This document shows positions 33,836 through 43,109 of a stretch of 64,000 bases of DNA, piece by piece. The notes under the pieces were generated by a model. That model was not told the DNA's origin, made no database searches, and saw nothing but the letters and a program-made list of their open reading frames with translations. Each line of letters opens with the position of its first letter. Positions within the stretch are counted from its first letter, which is position 1. Made by a program: the position numbers and the translations under genes. Source of the stretch: Sympetrum striolatum. Its lineage: Eukaryota > Arthropoda > Insecta > Odonata > Libellulidae. Location: the NCBI GenBank assembly GCA_947579665.1, contig CANPUZ010000048.1, positions 372,001 through 436,000 on the forward strand, given 5' to 3'.

Positions 33836-36266
33836 TATTGAACAAAATATACAATTCATTTAGAAACATACGAAAATCCAGTGGAATTTGCAGACTTGTC
33901 GACGATCAGAACTATATGCTTCTAATTATTGCGTAAAATTCTCATTCTTTCGAGTAGATTGCGAAAAAGATGGCGAAATTCGAGCACCGAAGTTTTCTTT
34001 CTTTTCCGCCGATATGCCGGTGTAGAGAGTCCAACTTCAGGCCAACTTCAGAACATTAATGAACGAAAAGTTCATTTCTTCGCGGAGTTTACGAAGGTTT
34101 GGCAGGTTTCTTCCCGAATTGCTAAAATAAATGAACTTTTAGATCGATATTTGGATACGTCTCGAGGATACCTTCACGAAGAGTGCAAATTCCACTTGGT
34201 CGATGTAATTAAGAGAAATAGAGCAAAAAAAACGAATATTTTGGGCAAAAAGCCCAGCTTTCCTCCATGTCTTCGTAACTTTATGAAGAAATTGTGAAAG
34301 ATCACAATAACATCTACAGAACGAGTCCAATTTCAAATCGCTTTGCTTGAATTTTAACCTGAACTGGGACTAAAAACCAAACAAAATCGCTAAAATGGCC
34401 AGTTTTCGCCTATTTCTTTGAATGATGCTAGAAAAATGTAATTTTCTAGCAATATATCGTACAATCTGAAATCGAATTCTTCGTGTAAACGAATGTAAAC
34501 TCTGATATTTAAATTGCAGAAACAATATTGAGGCCATTTCGGAGTTTTTCTTCATCAATTCCCAGAGAAACATTTCGTTAGCGGTGATCACGAAGACATA
34601 TGCGAAAGCGTACATCACTAATCTTAAAGGCATGTAAAAATTCAGCATGCGTATGTTTGTGGCCCAAAAACTCGAAACATTCCCGGTGGAATGACATGAA
34701 ATTCAACACAACGTTGCATTCAATTACAAGAGTGTTTCTGTCGTGATAAATGTTGACATTAAATCCTCGGTTCGATCCCAGACGAGTCGAAGCATTTCCA
34801 TGTAATATATGCGTAGAGTTCGTTTTTACCGCTGCAAGCTGCGTTTCCTTTGCAAAATTAAATTAACAAGAATGGTCGTACGAAATTGAGAAAAGCGCCA
34901 AAAGAAAGGAAAATAAATGAAGAATCGTATTTTGGTCGTGTGTTATTGTTTTCGAAATGAATTGTCGAGATTTCACACGAAATTCACGAAACTTCTGTAA
35001 AATCTGAGGGTGGAAACAACCGGTCACCTTGACGACAGATTCCATTGTTGGATCCGAGTTCCTTCATATTGGGGACTGTATAGAGTTAAGAAGATGAGAA
35101 ACTTTATATTGATACTTTCTAGATAATTGACCTTTTGGTGGCCAAACTCGGTACTCCCTCTCATTCTTGCGAATTTTATATCCATTACTTTACCGAAAGG
35201 CACACGGAATATCACAACACAGGCCACCTCGCGACGAGAGTGGTTATTTCTTAGCTTAGCACAGTCCAGTTCAAATCCCGAATCCCTGCAGCAGACTTAA
35301 ACATTTTAAGTTGCCGCAATGCGATTTAACAGCGAACGACGGAGTCCCAGAGGGGAATCCACGAAATCTATTTTTAGACCTCTGAGCGTAAATTTTCCCG
35401 CCTTGCACTGACGTAAGGAAACGGCCTCTCGGCCTCTCGAGATGCAGCGGAAAGCCCTGCTGATTGCGCATGTTCTCCGTTTCAATTTTTTCCTCTTTCC
35501 ATTCTCTAGATACTGTGTGTCCTGCATTTACCCATCTTTCGTCGAGGTTAAATATTTCACGGCCTTCATCTCGAAACCTTCTTATTTTTTTCAATTCCGC
35601 ACGACAACAATCTCATTATTTTCGATGAGTAAGGCTTTGCCGATCCTTTTCTCGAATTGAAACCCAATTTCCTTCAGCAACTTCCAAAATGTTACCGTTT
35701 TAAAATTTGGAAGGGTTTTTCGTCATCATTTACGACTCGTAACACTGATTTAACAGTCGGAAGAATGTTTTTAAAAAAGAAGGATTGAGGGAACAGCCCT
35801 AGCCGCTCGAACGATCGCGCGTAATGCGGTACCGCCGTAAGAAAAATTGCATTTCTTAAGTTGTTTAGGAATTTGAAGGGTCCGGACGTGCACAGAAAAT
35901 AAATTCACTATTTTCTTAGAAACTTTCTCGCTGGATGTTTTTCCGTGGGCGAATTGGACGCGAAGTGGCAGGCGTCTCCTTTTTTCGATGCATTTTCCGA
36001 GAAATTCTCGACTGCTCCATTAATTTCTGCTGAAAATTTCCCTAAACTTTACTCATCTGCCTAAGCATTAACACTAAAGGAAAGAGAAGGGGTTGAAGCT
36101 GATATTGACGAAAGAAAATCCCATGTTCCTCGCATTAGAGAATCAATGGCACCCGTTCCGAAATAAACGGAACAAAACGCCGTTTTACTTCGAGATGTAA
36201 CATTTTTGTTGTTTTTCGCAATTATGTTTCGCAAATGAACAAAAGATAATCAGGGTGCTATGTACG
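33836..36266. other. Copy-2-specific 2.4 kb, no gene recognised
   Basis: Bounded by GTAT at 33833 and 36267; copy 1 has a single GTAT at 21204, so copy 1 probably deleted it by microhomology. Inside are a 122-codon frame (33929-34297) that was not recognised, an isolated CGGTTCGATCCCAGACG motif (34768), repeat P (35262-35345) and a stretch at 34850-35000 related to 48170-48310. Confidence 0.4.
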
Positions 36267-36267
36267 G

Positions 36268-36477
36268 TATCACCGATACTAAACACTGATAAGATAAGAC
36301 CATACTGTTCCTGGGTTCGATGCCAGAGAACATTAATATATCTCACATAATGAATATAAGCAGGACGTCGTTTGAATTGAATTTTCACACATAGTTGGAG
36401 ATGGCGATGTTCTGTTGTGCCCGATATAAAATTACTGTCGTCGATCTTCTTGCAGTATGCAAGCTACATTTTATTCG
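36268..36477 (+). mobile_element. Helitron-like 3' terminal unit (copy 2)
   Basis: Counterpart of 21205-21414 with the same hairpin and the same TTCG end. Confidence 0.6.
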
Positions 36478-37052
36478 TAATCCCTAGAAGGTGGTTTTAC
36501 CTCGCGAGGTATATATCTAAATCTAAAATGTATTTACTTCTCGAGAAAGGGTTCGACACGAGGCGGTATCGATCCTCGACATTCTTTGAAACGTTCAAAT
36601 TTTAAACCTGAATTCCTATTAGTTTAAACAGTTCGTAAGGATGGAAATGCATCACCAATATTCTTACACAGAACGAAAGCAACTTTTATTCGTTGAAAGA
36701 CAAAACTTCTTTGCTCGTCGTCTCAAGCCTAAGTTAATATGGACTTAAGATCTGCGCGCAATCGTACGAAAAAGGCTTGGGCTCTCTTTTCCACATTTTT
36801 AAAGTTCCGGATATTAATTACATGGCTGTTAACTCCTAAGAAACGGTCCTGTGTTCCCAACAATGCTTTGCTAAGCCGTCTGATCCGTAAATGATCAATT
36901 AGAAGTATTTTCAATTCATTAACCTCTTTTTAGAAAAAATCGAAAACCAATCATCCACGAAATATACGAATACAACAAAGGCTTCTACGTTTCCACGGAG
37001 TATGTGACGTCATCTTAGAAATGTTTTTTCCAGCATCAGAAGGATGTCGAGT

Positions 37053-38480
37053 AAAAACTCTTGGAATAGGTCTCGAGAGACTTTGCGCATGCGCAGAAGG
37101 CGGCTGAGGAGCGTGACCGGCAACCGACCGAGAGACCCGCTCGTCTACCATCTGTGGCCATGGGGGCGGAGAGGGGTGCCCACGAAACCACCTCGGGAAT
37201 AAGCGTGCCGCCCACCGCCCCCAACAAACAAAGCCAATATGGACGCCTTCACGAATGATCTCACAACGCCACATATCCAGCAGACGGATGTACATAACAA
37301 ATAATTTGTTAAACAAACAAATAAAGTGTTTCGAAGGAATTATTGTCGATGAAAAGTCTCGTAAATTACCTGCAGTTATAAACCTATAAATTGCACGAAC
37401 CGATAAATTGTTAATGAATCGCATTTTAAATTCGATTCAAAGTTTTATCGGCACCACTCTTCCAGCCGAGATATTTTTAGACAACCAAGTTTTTGTACCT
37501 TGCAAGCTTTATTACTTTGACAGATTAAAATTGGAAATAATGGTTAATAGCAGGGACGAAGTTACGGCATTTTTGGAATTTTTTGGTAATTCGATAGATT
37601 ACGTGTGTAGAACGAATCCATTTTCGCGAACTGCTGAACGTTCATTAAAACGCCCAATTACATCGTATTGTGAAAATAAGAAGGAATCGTTCTTGAATGT
37701 TTGGAAATATGACGAAGAGATCTTCTAAACCAATTCAAAGAAGAGTAGTTTCACTCTAACATAATGAAGCAAAGACGCAAAGAATTTCGCAAAAAAAGTG
37801 CCAGTCTTCGCCGATTTTCTAGCGAATTGCTAGAGAAATGGAATTCGGATTTCTTCGTTTCCAAAGATGTGTAACATTGTGAAGATATTTAATTGTCCAT
37901 GTAATGAATTTCAAATTCACGTCTCTTTTAGAAGTGGGTGAATTGATTTGGCTGCTAAAAGGTTTCTACGCCGATTTCTGCGATGCGGTCAAGAATGCGG
38001 GAGTCCCTCAACGGCGCGGGAGGGGAAGGAGGGAGGGTAAAGAAAGGGAACGGGAGACTCGAAAAAAGGGTCAATTATTTAATCAAAATCCTCGCAATCG
38101 CCGAGTTTTAGGGAAATTCTAATGGCCAAGTAAGACGCTCCGTACATTCATCTTTCCATCGGTGCTCGTCTCGATCCGCTGACGTAATTATTTCTAATTT
38201 TTTAGTGCGAATTCAATGAAGCGTGCACAGAAAGCAATGCATTGTAAGCAGTTCATCGAAGTTCTTCTTGTTATCGACACTTCGGTGTCTTCTCCACATT
38301 GGGAGAAGACAGCCTCGCTCAAGGCAGACACGGCTATTGTGATTAGGGGACCGCTTCCCGTTGCTTTTAACGAATTCTAACTTAAATTTAAATACCTCTC
38401 AACGAGGCTATTTTTTTCTTTCCGCCGTCGGATGACGTCAGCGGAGTCGCTCTCGCCGATGGAACCGAGAGCACTAGCGT
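37053..38480. repeat. Dispersed segment S, copy 2 (longest)
   Basis: Starts like 21970-22245 and continues past the large duplication edge. It aligns with 44847-45845, except that 37485-38005 is missing there. Shared blocks include ACGAACCGATAAATTGTTAA, GCCGAGATATTTTTAGACAA, GGGAAGGAGGGAGGGTAAAG and a GATGACGTCA box near the end. Confidence 0.75.
37408..37728 (+). other. Unassigned 106-codon frame in segment S
   Basis: Starts MLMNRILNSIQSFIGTTLPA and is open for 106 codons. In the third S copy (45203-45475) the first 30 codons are kept with a few changes; then a deletion joins a different stretch. Mild conservation of the amino end and an ATG in the same place make it worth noting, but no domain is recognised and no upstream exon is visible. 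Confidence 0.25.
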
Positions 38481-38649
38481 AGCATTATTAGGCTACGTGG
38501 GAAATGACGAGTTATCAGAAATAACAGATTTCTTTAAAATGGCTCGAATCACTCCGGACTTGATTCCTTTCGAAGGAAAATGTCGTTCTATTTCACGTGT
38601 GATGGAGGAGGCATGTAATATGATTGGGATTATTATTATTAATTATCCT

Positions 38650-39797
38650 ATTAAGATGATACCGTACCGTTCCAAGGTTCGATGCCAGAGCATATTAAAA
38701 TTTCTCTCGTAAGGAATATAACGTAAAAGTAGGACGTCCTTTGAGGCAGTTGCAGACAATATTTCCTCTTTAGTTTTCACACATAGTTAATAATGGTGAT
38801 ATCCTGTTTATTACATAGGAAGTATCACCATATAGACCATGGTTCGATGCCAGAAGGCCCCAAAATCGCAATTTTCTCCATAAGGATACATAATGGGGGT
38901 TTTCGAAAATTTTTTGAGGCACTTCCCGGAAAAGTAGAGAGTTGAAATTCGAGGGATCGCTAAAAGCCGTGCATATGCAACGAAAATCAAAAAGACATCG
39001 CCGAATATTGTCCATGGTTCGATGCTATGTCGGGGCAATAATCGGCCGTTTAAAATGAATTGTGGCGGTTTTTAAGATTTTTTTTGACCAAATCCTGAAT
39101 GCATGGAAACTTGAAATTTGGCATTGGGTTAGAAATCATAAATATATTTCATAATCAAATTTTCTGTAATCGCTGATGGTCCTTGGTTCGATCCCAGAGG
39201 GCCATTTGCACTCTTCAATGCATTTCTTATGGGGATAACGGAAACAAATTTTAGGTACTTCCCGGCATACTATCGCCCTCAAAGTTTGTATGATATGAAA
39301 TCAAGTCCTAACAAGTCATTATTTTCATTCACTGCTGCCAATATGTCCTGGGTTCGAATCCAGGCGTCTCTACAATCAGTCACTGATCCGATTTTTAAGA
39401 TTTAAATTGAACTCCTTCCCAATAATATTAAAACTTGAAATTCGGCATAAATATAGAGCTCATAGATACCTTTCGAAAACATATTTTAGATTTCCAGGAT
39501 CGTCCTTGGTTCGTATCCAGTAGGCCCCTTAACATTCGTGAAAAGTAGAACGTCGTTTGAGGTACTTGCAGCAAATATTTCTGCTTGAATTTTCACACAT
39601 AGTTAGAGATGGTGATCTTCTATTGTGGTGCATAGTAAGTTCACCAGGAAGACCCAAGTTCGATGCCAGACGATTAAATTGAAGCGAATTTTAAGAGTAT
39701 TTTAAATCCTTTTTTTTTTGAGGACCGTCCCCATATAATGCCGATTTTAAATTATCGTTATCGATCTGCTTGCAGTATGCAAGCTACGTTTTACTCG
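38650..39797 (+). mobile_element. Helitron-like element, seven units, 5' truncated
   Basis: Ends CTCG at 39794-39797 followed by T, with the hairpin GCTTGCAGTATGCAAGC at 39768-39784. Seven T-arm-like motifs lie near 38676, 38841, 39016, 39185, 39351, 39508 and 39657. Spacings are 165, 175, 169, 166, 157 and 149; the last five match the element at 12955-14118 within two bases. One unit (GGGTTCGAATCCAGGCGTC) is a perfect B-box match where the other copy is degenerate. The 5' TC end is missing. Frames of 75-81 codons on the minus strand are chance. Confidence 0.7.
39768..39784 (+). other. Terminal hairpin of Helitron-like element
   Basis: GCTTGCAGTATGCAAGC; seven-base stem, three-base loop, nine bases before CTCG. 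Confidence 0.8.
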
Positions 39798-40238
39798 TAC
39801 TATATAATGCAGCATTTGTTTATTTGGTTGCTAGAACAATATCGCGTGTATGTACATTGTTGCCTTTAGGTTGATTTTATACCGCAAAGGTTTCCATGTT
39901 TTTGCGAATGAAAAGTTCAATCATTTGAAAATGTATTCACAAAGCCAAATAATCAAACCTACAATAGAGAGGGTGATGTTCTTTTCAATTAATACACAGC
40001 TGAATTTTAATTTCAGATGTTCACTAATGGTTTCTTTTAGCACAAAATGTCGTCTCTTCTTCCCAATGAATTTTACATGAGCCTATCTTTCATTCAATGC
40101 AATTCATTTGTCTTTGTTGTCGATATATTGGACGACTAGTAAATAATGATATAAGTGGGCTCTCAAGTGTGTACACTTTGACAGTGGAACAAATAGTAAA
40201 GAATCGCGATATGAGATGGACGTAAACTATAAAAAAGG

Positions 40239-41260
40239 CAGAGAAACCCTATTTTTAATAAGTATGAAGCTGATCTTCTGATCGATTTGGCTATAAGACG
40301 AAAAGACGTCATTGAGAACAAGAAGACAGATGGGAAATAATTGAAGGAGAAAGAGTTGGCATGGCAAAAGATTGTCTCAGAATTCAATTCCCTTCCTTGT
40401 GATTTAGGGGATGTTAAATTAAATAACAATTAAATTTGTTTAAGCGATATTTCTTGTAATTTTATCGTACACAATGAAATACTTATTACCTGTCGCTCTT
40501 CATTTCGCATGCTTTTGAATTTTATCAATGTATATTTATAGTATTAGTTATTACTACAATGTTATTTTAGTAATCTTCGATATTCGCAAGTATTATAAAG
40601 AGAATTACATCGTAACAGCAATTATAGTGTGCTGTTGAAACACTCGTATAACTTAATTTTCTCACTAATTTTGATCTTATCCAAATAACTTAATTAGCTT
40701 GCTTAAATCTTAAAATAACAGGAGTGAATTTATATGGTCCTTAAGGTATTGTTAAAAGATCACATGGCCAATTGAAAACATGCTATGAGAACATGAAAAG
40801 AAAGACAAGGAAAGATATAGCGCAGGTGAGAAGATTGAAATGCATAACACTGGATAAGAGGAGGGCCATCAAATGAAAAATAATTAGAATTGACGAAAAG
40901 GTAGCATTTATTTTGGGTCCTAATGTAAGACCAATGGAAAACCCTTCCGATTCGGATGCTTTTTATCATAGTAATTGTTAGCATAATTATATTCATACCA
41001 GTTACCTAAATAAAATGAAAAAAATTATCAAATCTGGTTATTTTTTTAGATCAGAGGCATATAATCATTCTACCACTACATACATCAAATTCATCAGAGG
41101 TAGGGATACAGGTAACATAAGTTTACACCTTGTATAAATCATGATAATAGTAAACTACTAATATTCAATGTTTATAGGATGTGTAGGAGAATTCAGATAC
41201 AGCACAAAATGAATCAGTATCATTTACTGAGACTCCTCTAGTGGAAATTCACGAAGTGGA
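40239..41260 (+). pseudogene. Myb/SANT-like DNA-binding protein of Harbinger, decayed
   Basis: First piece (40260-40433): KYEADLLIDLAIRRKDVIEN, KKTDGK, a stop, then KEKELAWQKIVSEFNS. This is the start of the trihelix Myb/SANT-like domain common in insect Harbinger accessory proteins. A second piece near 40762-40830 reads HGQLKTCYENMKRKTRKDIA, the expected end of that domain, about 300 bases away across an intron or insertion. An acidic stretch, ENSDTAQNESVSFTETPLVE, follows an AG acceptor near 41180. Stops and gaps make it non-functional. Such proteins help the transposase enter the nucleus and bind element ends. Confidence 0.55.
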
Positions 41261-41627
41261 AGTAGTATATATATATATATATATATTGCATATGAAGCAG
41301 TAGTTCTGTGTATTCCGAAGGAATCTCCTGTCAGCATGTGAAACGGACCTGTGGCGTAAAATCTCAACGTAGTCAAAATTTAACTTAAACTTAAGTTTAT
41401 CCATCGGCAAAAGAGGATTGTTTCTCTGGCTTGGATATTCAAGATGATGGCGAATATTTTCTAAGAGGGAAAGCACTGTTTCTTTCCTCAACGTAGAATT
41501 TAGGTTCACTTAAATTATCGAAAAGATTCACCCTAGCGTCATGGTTTCTACGCTGTAAAATATTGTGGTTTTCTAAATAATCTAAATACAGGAGTTCATC
41601 TTCAAAATTATCAAATGGAAACGCCAT
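41250..41627 (-). pseudogene. HARBI1-like transposase, N-terminal fragment
   Basis: Starts MAFPFDNFEDELLYLDYLEN and continues through RKYSPSS; a frameshift near 41440-41460 leads to LRKETVLSLLENIRHHLEYP and SQRNNPLLPMDKL. This is the N-terminal helix region of Harbinger/HARBI1 nucleases. The catalytic DDE part (normally 200 or more further residues) is absent, and the frame runs into an (AT)n tract at 41267-41288. Confidence 0.6.
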
Positions 41628-41799
41628 AACTGTTCACTACTCTTGTTGCTACACCGATTAAGTAACTTAACCGGTCGATTTCGGCCGGTTAACGCTAACC
41701 GACGTTGGTGCACTTGAAAATGGCCTTAACCGCGGTTAGTTAACAATTTAACCGCCTTAACCGAGATTGGTGCACTTGGGCCATAGACTTTAAACTTTT

Positions 41800-42043
41800 T
41801 TTGGAATAAGATCATGTCCTATCAAGTCATACTGTGCAATCACAGAAAAGGAGATCTTCTGTTGTGCTACATAATAAGTTCACCAGGAAGACCCGGGTTC
41901 GATGCCAGACGATAAAATTGCAGGGGATTTTTACAATATTTTCAATCCTCTTTTTTTTTTCTTTTGAAGACCGTCACGATAGGATGCCGACATGAATTTA
42001 GCGTTGTCGATCTGCTTGCAGTATGCAAGCTACAATTTACTCG
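41800..42043 (+). mobile_element. Helitron-like 3' terminal unit
   Basis: One unit with CCCGGGTTCGATGCCAGACG (about 41890), TTTTGAAGACCGTCACGATA and the hairpin GCTTGCAGTATGCAAGC at 42014-42030. It ends CTCG at 42040-42043 followed by T. It abuts the right end of the Harbinger element. Confidence 0.65.
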
Positions 42044-42194
42044 TAAATTAAATAATTCCGTAGAGTAATAACACAGTGCAGAGGCGAATAGACGAAATGT
42101 CCGGGGATGTGGATCGTTCCCTAGATGATTTTTTTGAAGACTACCGAGTTTTCATTACAGCCTGATGAATAACTTTGACAAAAAACGAGTCTTC

Positions 42195-42520
42195 ACTTCT
42201 GGTGTACGTTCGCTGAAGAATTATCACTGCAGGAGGAGTTTATTGAACTGTCAACAAATGAAGAGTAGAAATTTATATTTAAAAATGGGTAGAAAGAATT
42301 TTGGCTTCGACGTCAAATTCCAATATTATATCCAGCCTTATGGGCTGCAGCAAAGAAATTTTTCATTGCTTTTCGTCCTCATATTTAGCAGAAAGAGGGT
42401 TCAGCATGGTGACCGATCTAATAACTAAGAAGAGAAACAGGTTGTCAATAGTGGAACGCGGTGACTTAAGGTTATTAATGACAAAAATGGCACCAGATAT
42501 TGATAAATTAGTATCATAGC
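42195..42520 (+). pseudogene. hAT transposase C-terminal fragment (ZBED5/SCAND3-like)
   Basis: Reads SLQEEFIELSTNEE, a stop, KFIFKNG, a stop, KEFWL and LYPALWAAAKKFFIAF. After a frameshift it continues SSYLAERGFSMVTDLITKKR, then NRLSIVERGDLRLLMTKMAP and DIDKLVS. This is the hAT C-terminal dimerisation region in its ZBED5/SCAND3/GTF2IRD2 form (SSYLxERGFS and KRNRL motifs). The BED finger and catalytic core are absent. At least two stops and one frameshift. Confidence 0.75.
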
Positions 42521-42619
42521 ATCAAGTTCGGCTGTATCATTAATAATATTATATTAATTATTAATAACATTTTTGCAGACCGACGTGTTTCACCATGCAA
42601 TTTTTATTTTTCAATCTTT

Positions 42620-42695
42620 TCCAGTTCAAATCCCGAATCCCTGCAGCAGACTTAAACATTTTAAGTTGCCGCATTGCGATTTAGCAGCCCAGCTC
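42620..42695. repeat. Dispersed repeat P
   Basis: CCAGTTCAAATCCCGAATCC, then CTGCAGCAGACTTAAACATT and TTAAGTTGCCGCATTGCG. Nearly identical to 35262-35345 and related to 18050-18130. Confidence 0.65.
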
Positions 42696-42791
42696 CTATC
42701 GATAAGCGATTCTATTTTTAGATTTCCGTGCAGAAATTTTCCCGCCTTGCAGTCACGTGAGGAGGCGGCCTCTCGGCTGCTTTGATGTAGT

Positions 42792-42861
42792 AAGTGGCTT
42801 AGTGGGTGAATGGTTAAGACGCTTGCCTACCACGCCAGAGTCCCTTTTTCGATCCCCGGAT
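42792..42861 (+). other. tRNA-like sequence 1 (SINE head-like)
   Basis: GTGGCTTAGTGGGTGAATGG, then TTAAGACGCTTGCCTACCAC and CTTTTTCGATCCCCGG. A-box-like and B-box-like parts are present, but acceptor arms are not complementary and the B box has TTTTTCGA in place of GGTTCGA. Probably a SINE head or pseudo-tRNA. Confidence 0.45.
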
Positions 42862-42875
42862 GAAACATTATTTTA

Positions 42876-42940
42876 GGCTCCCGGTTAGTCATGAGGACAG
42901 CGCGTTCGCCTTTGGCGGGTTCGATTCCCGGTGGGAGCCA
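42876..42940 (+). other. tRNA-like sequence 2 with perfect acceptor stem
   Basis: 65 bases: GGCTCCC at the 5' end pairs perfectly with GGGAGCC at the 3' end, followed by A as discriminator. A T-arm GCGGGTTCGATTCCCGG with a consensus B box is present. It is about eight bases shorter than a normal tRNA, with the middle (D/anticodon) region shortened, so no anticodon can be assigned. It could be a degenerate tRNA or a tRNA-derived SINE. Confidence 0.5.
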
Positions 42941-43109
42941 ATATGCAAAAGTATGTGCTTCACGGGAATGGATATTTCGTAAGGAAGAGAGTTTATTTCA
43001 CTACTCCTACCTCTTTGATTAACAGGAATAACCGTTTCTTTTCGTCGAATAACTCTGCGATATTCCGTAACTAAATGGCAAATAAAAGAGTCCACGAAGT
43101 CTCTTCAGT

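Larger units (their letters stand above)
22569..37305 (+). repeat. Large segmental duplication, copy 2
   Basis: Direct partner of 8757-22245, starting 13,812 bases downstream. It keeps three blocks missing from copy 1: about 31352-32336, a LINE at 32533-33068 and 33836-36266. It lacks 10500-12110, the Helitron-like insertion (empty site at 25262/25263) and the MITE. A 100-bp block at 23890-23995 is replaced by a short AT string in copy 1. Confidence 0.9.
40160..41775. mobile_element. Decayed PIF/Harbinger transposon
   Basis: Holds the two gene types that PIF/Harbinger elements carry: a Myb/SANT-like protein (plus strand, 40239-41260) and a HARBI1-like nuclease (minus strand, 41250-41627), in converging orientation. 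Possible ends share a GGGC...CAAGTG core: GGGCTCTCAAGTGTGTACAC near 40158 and, reversed, GGCCCAAGTGCACCA at about 41760. A clear 3-bp target duplication was not seen. A subterminal direct repeat (TTGGTGCACTTG, twice) lies at 41700-41775. Confidence 0.6.

Noticed and set aside
8757..37305. LTR retrotransposon with two long direct repeats
   Set aside because: The direct repeats are 13-15 kb long, are composed of several unrelated elements, and are separated by only 323 bp with no gag-pol between them.
36951..37424. 157-codon minus-strand frame (and the 114-codon one at 21888-22232) as a gene
   Set aside because: The frame lies in GC-rich segment S, is low-complexity in composition (PPPWPQ, PQPPSAHAQS), and is not kept in the third S copy.
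41267..41288. (AT)n tract as a regulatory element
   Set aside because: Simple microsatellite; similar TA tracts occur at 14119-14136 and 25261-25278 without consistent gene context.
42876..42940. Functional tRNA gene
   Set aside because: Only 65 bases, no assignable anticodon, and a T-arm/acceptor junction off by one base, despite a perfect acceptor stem.
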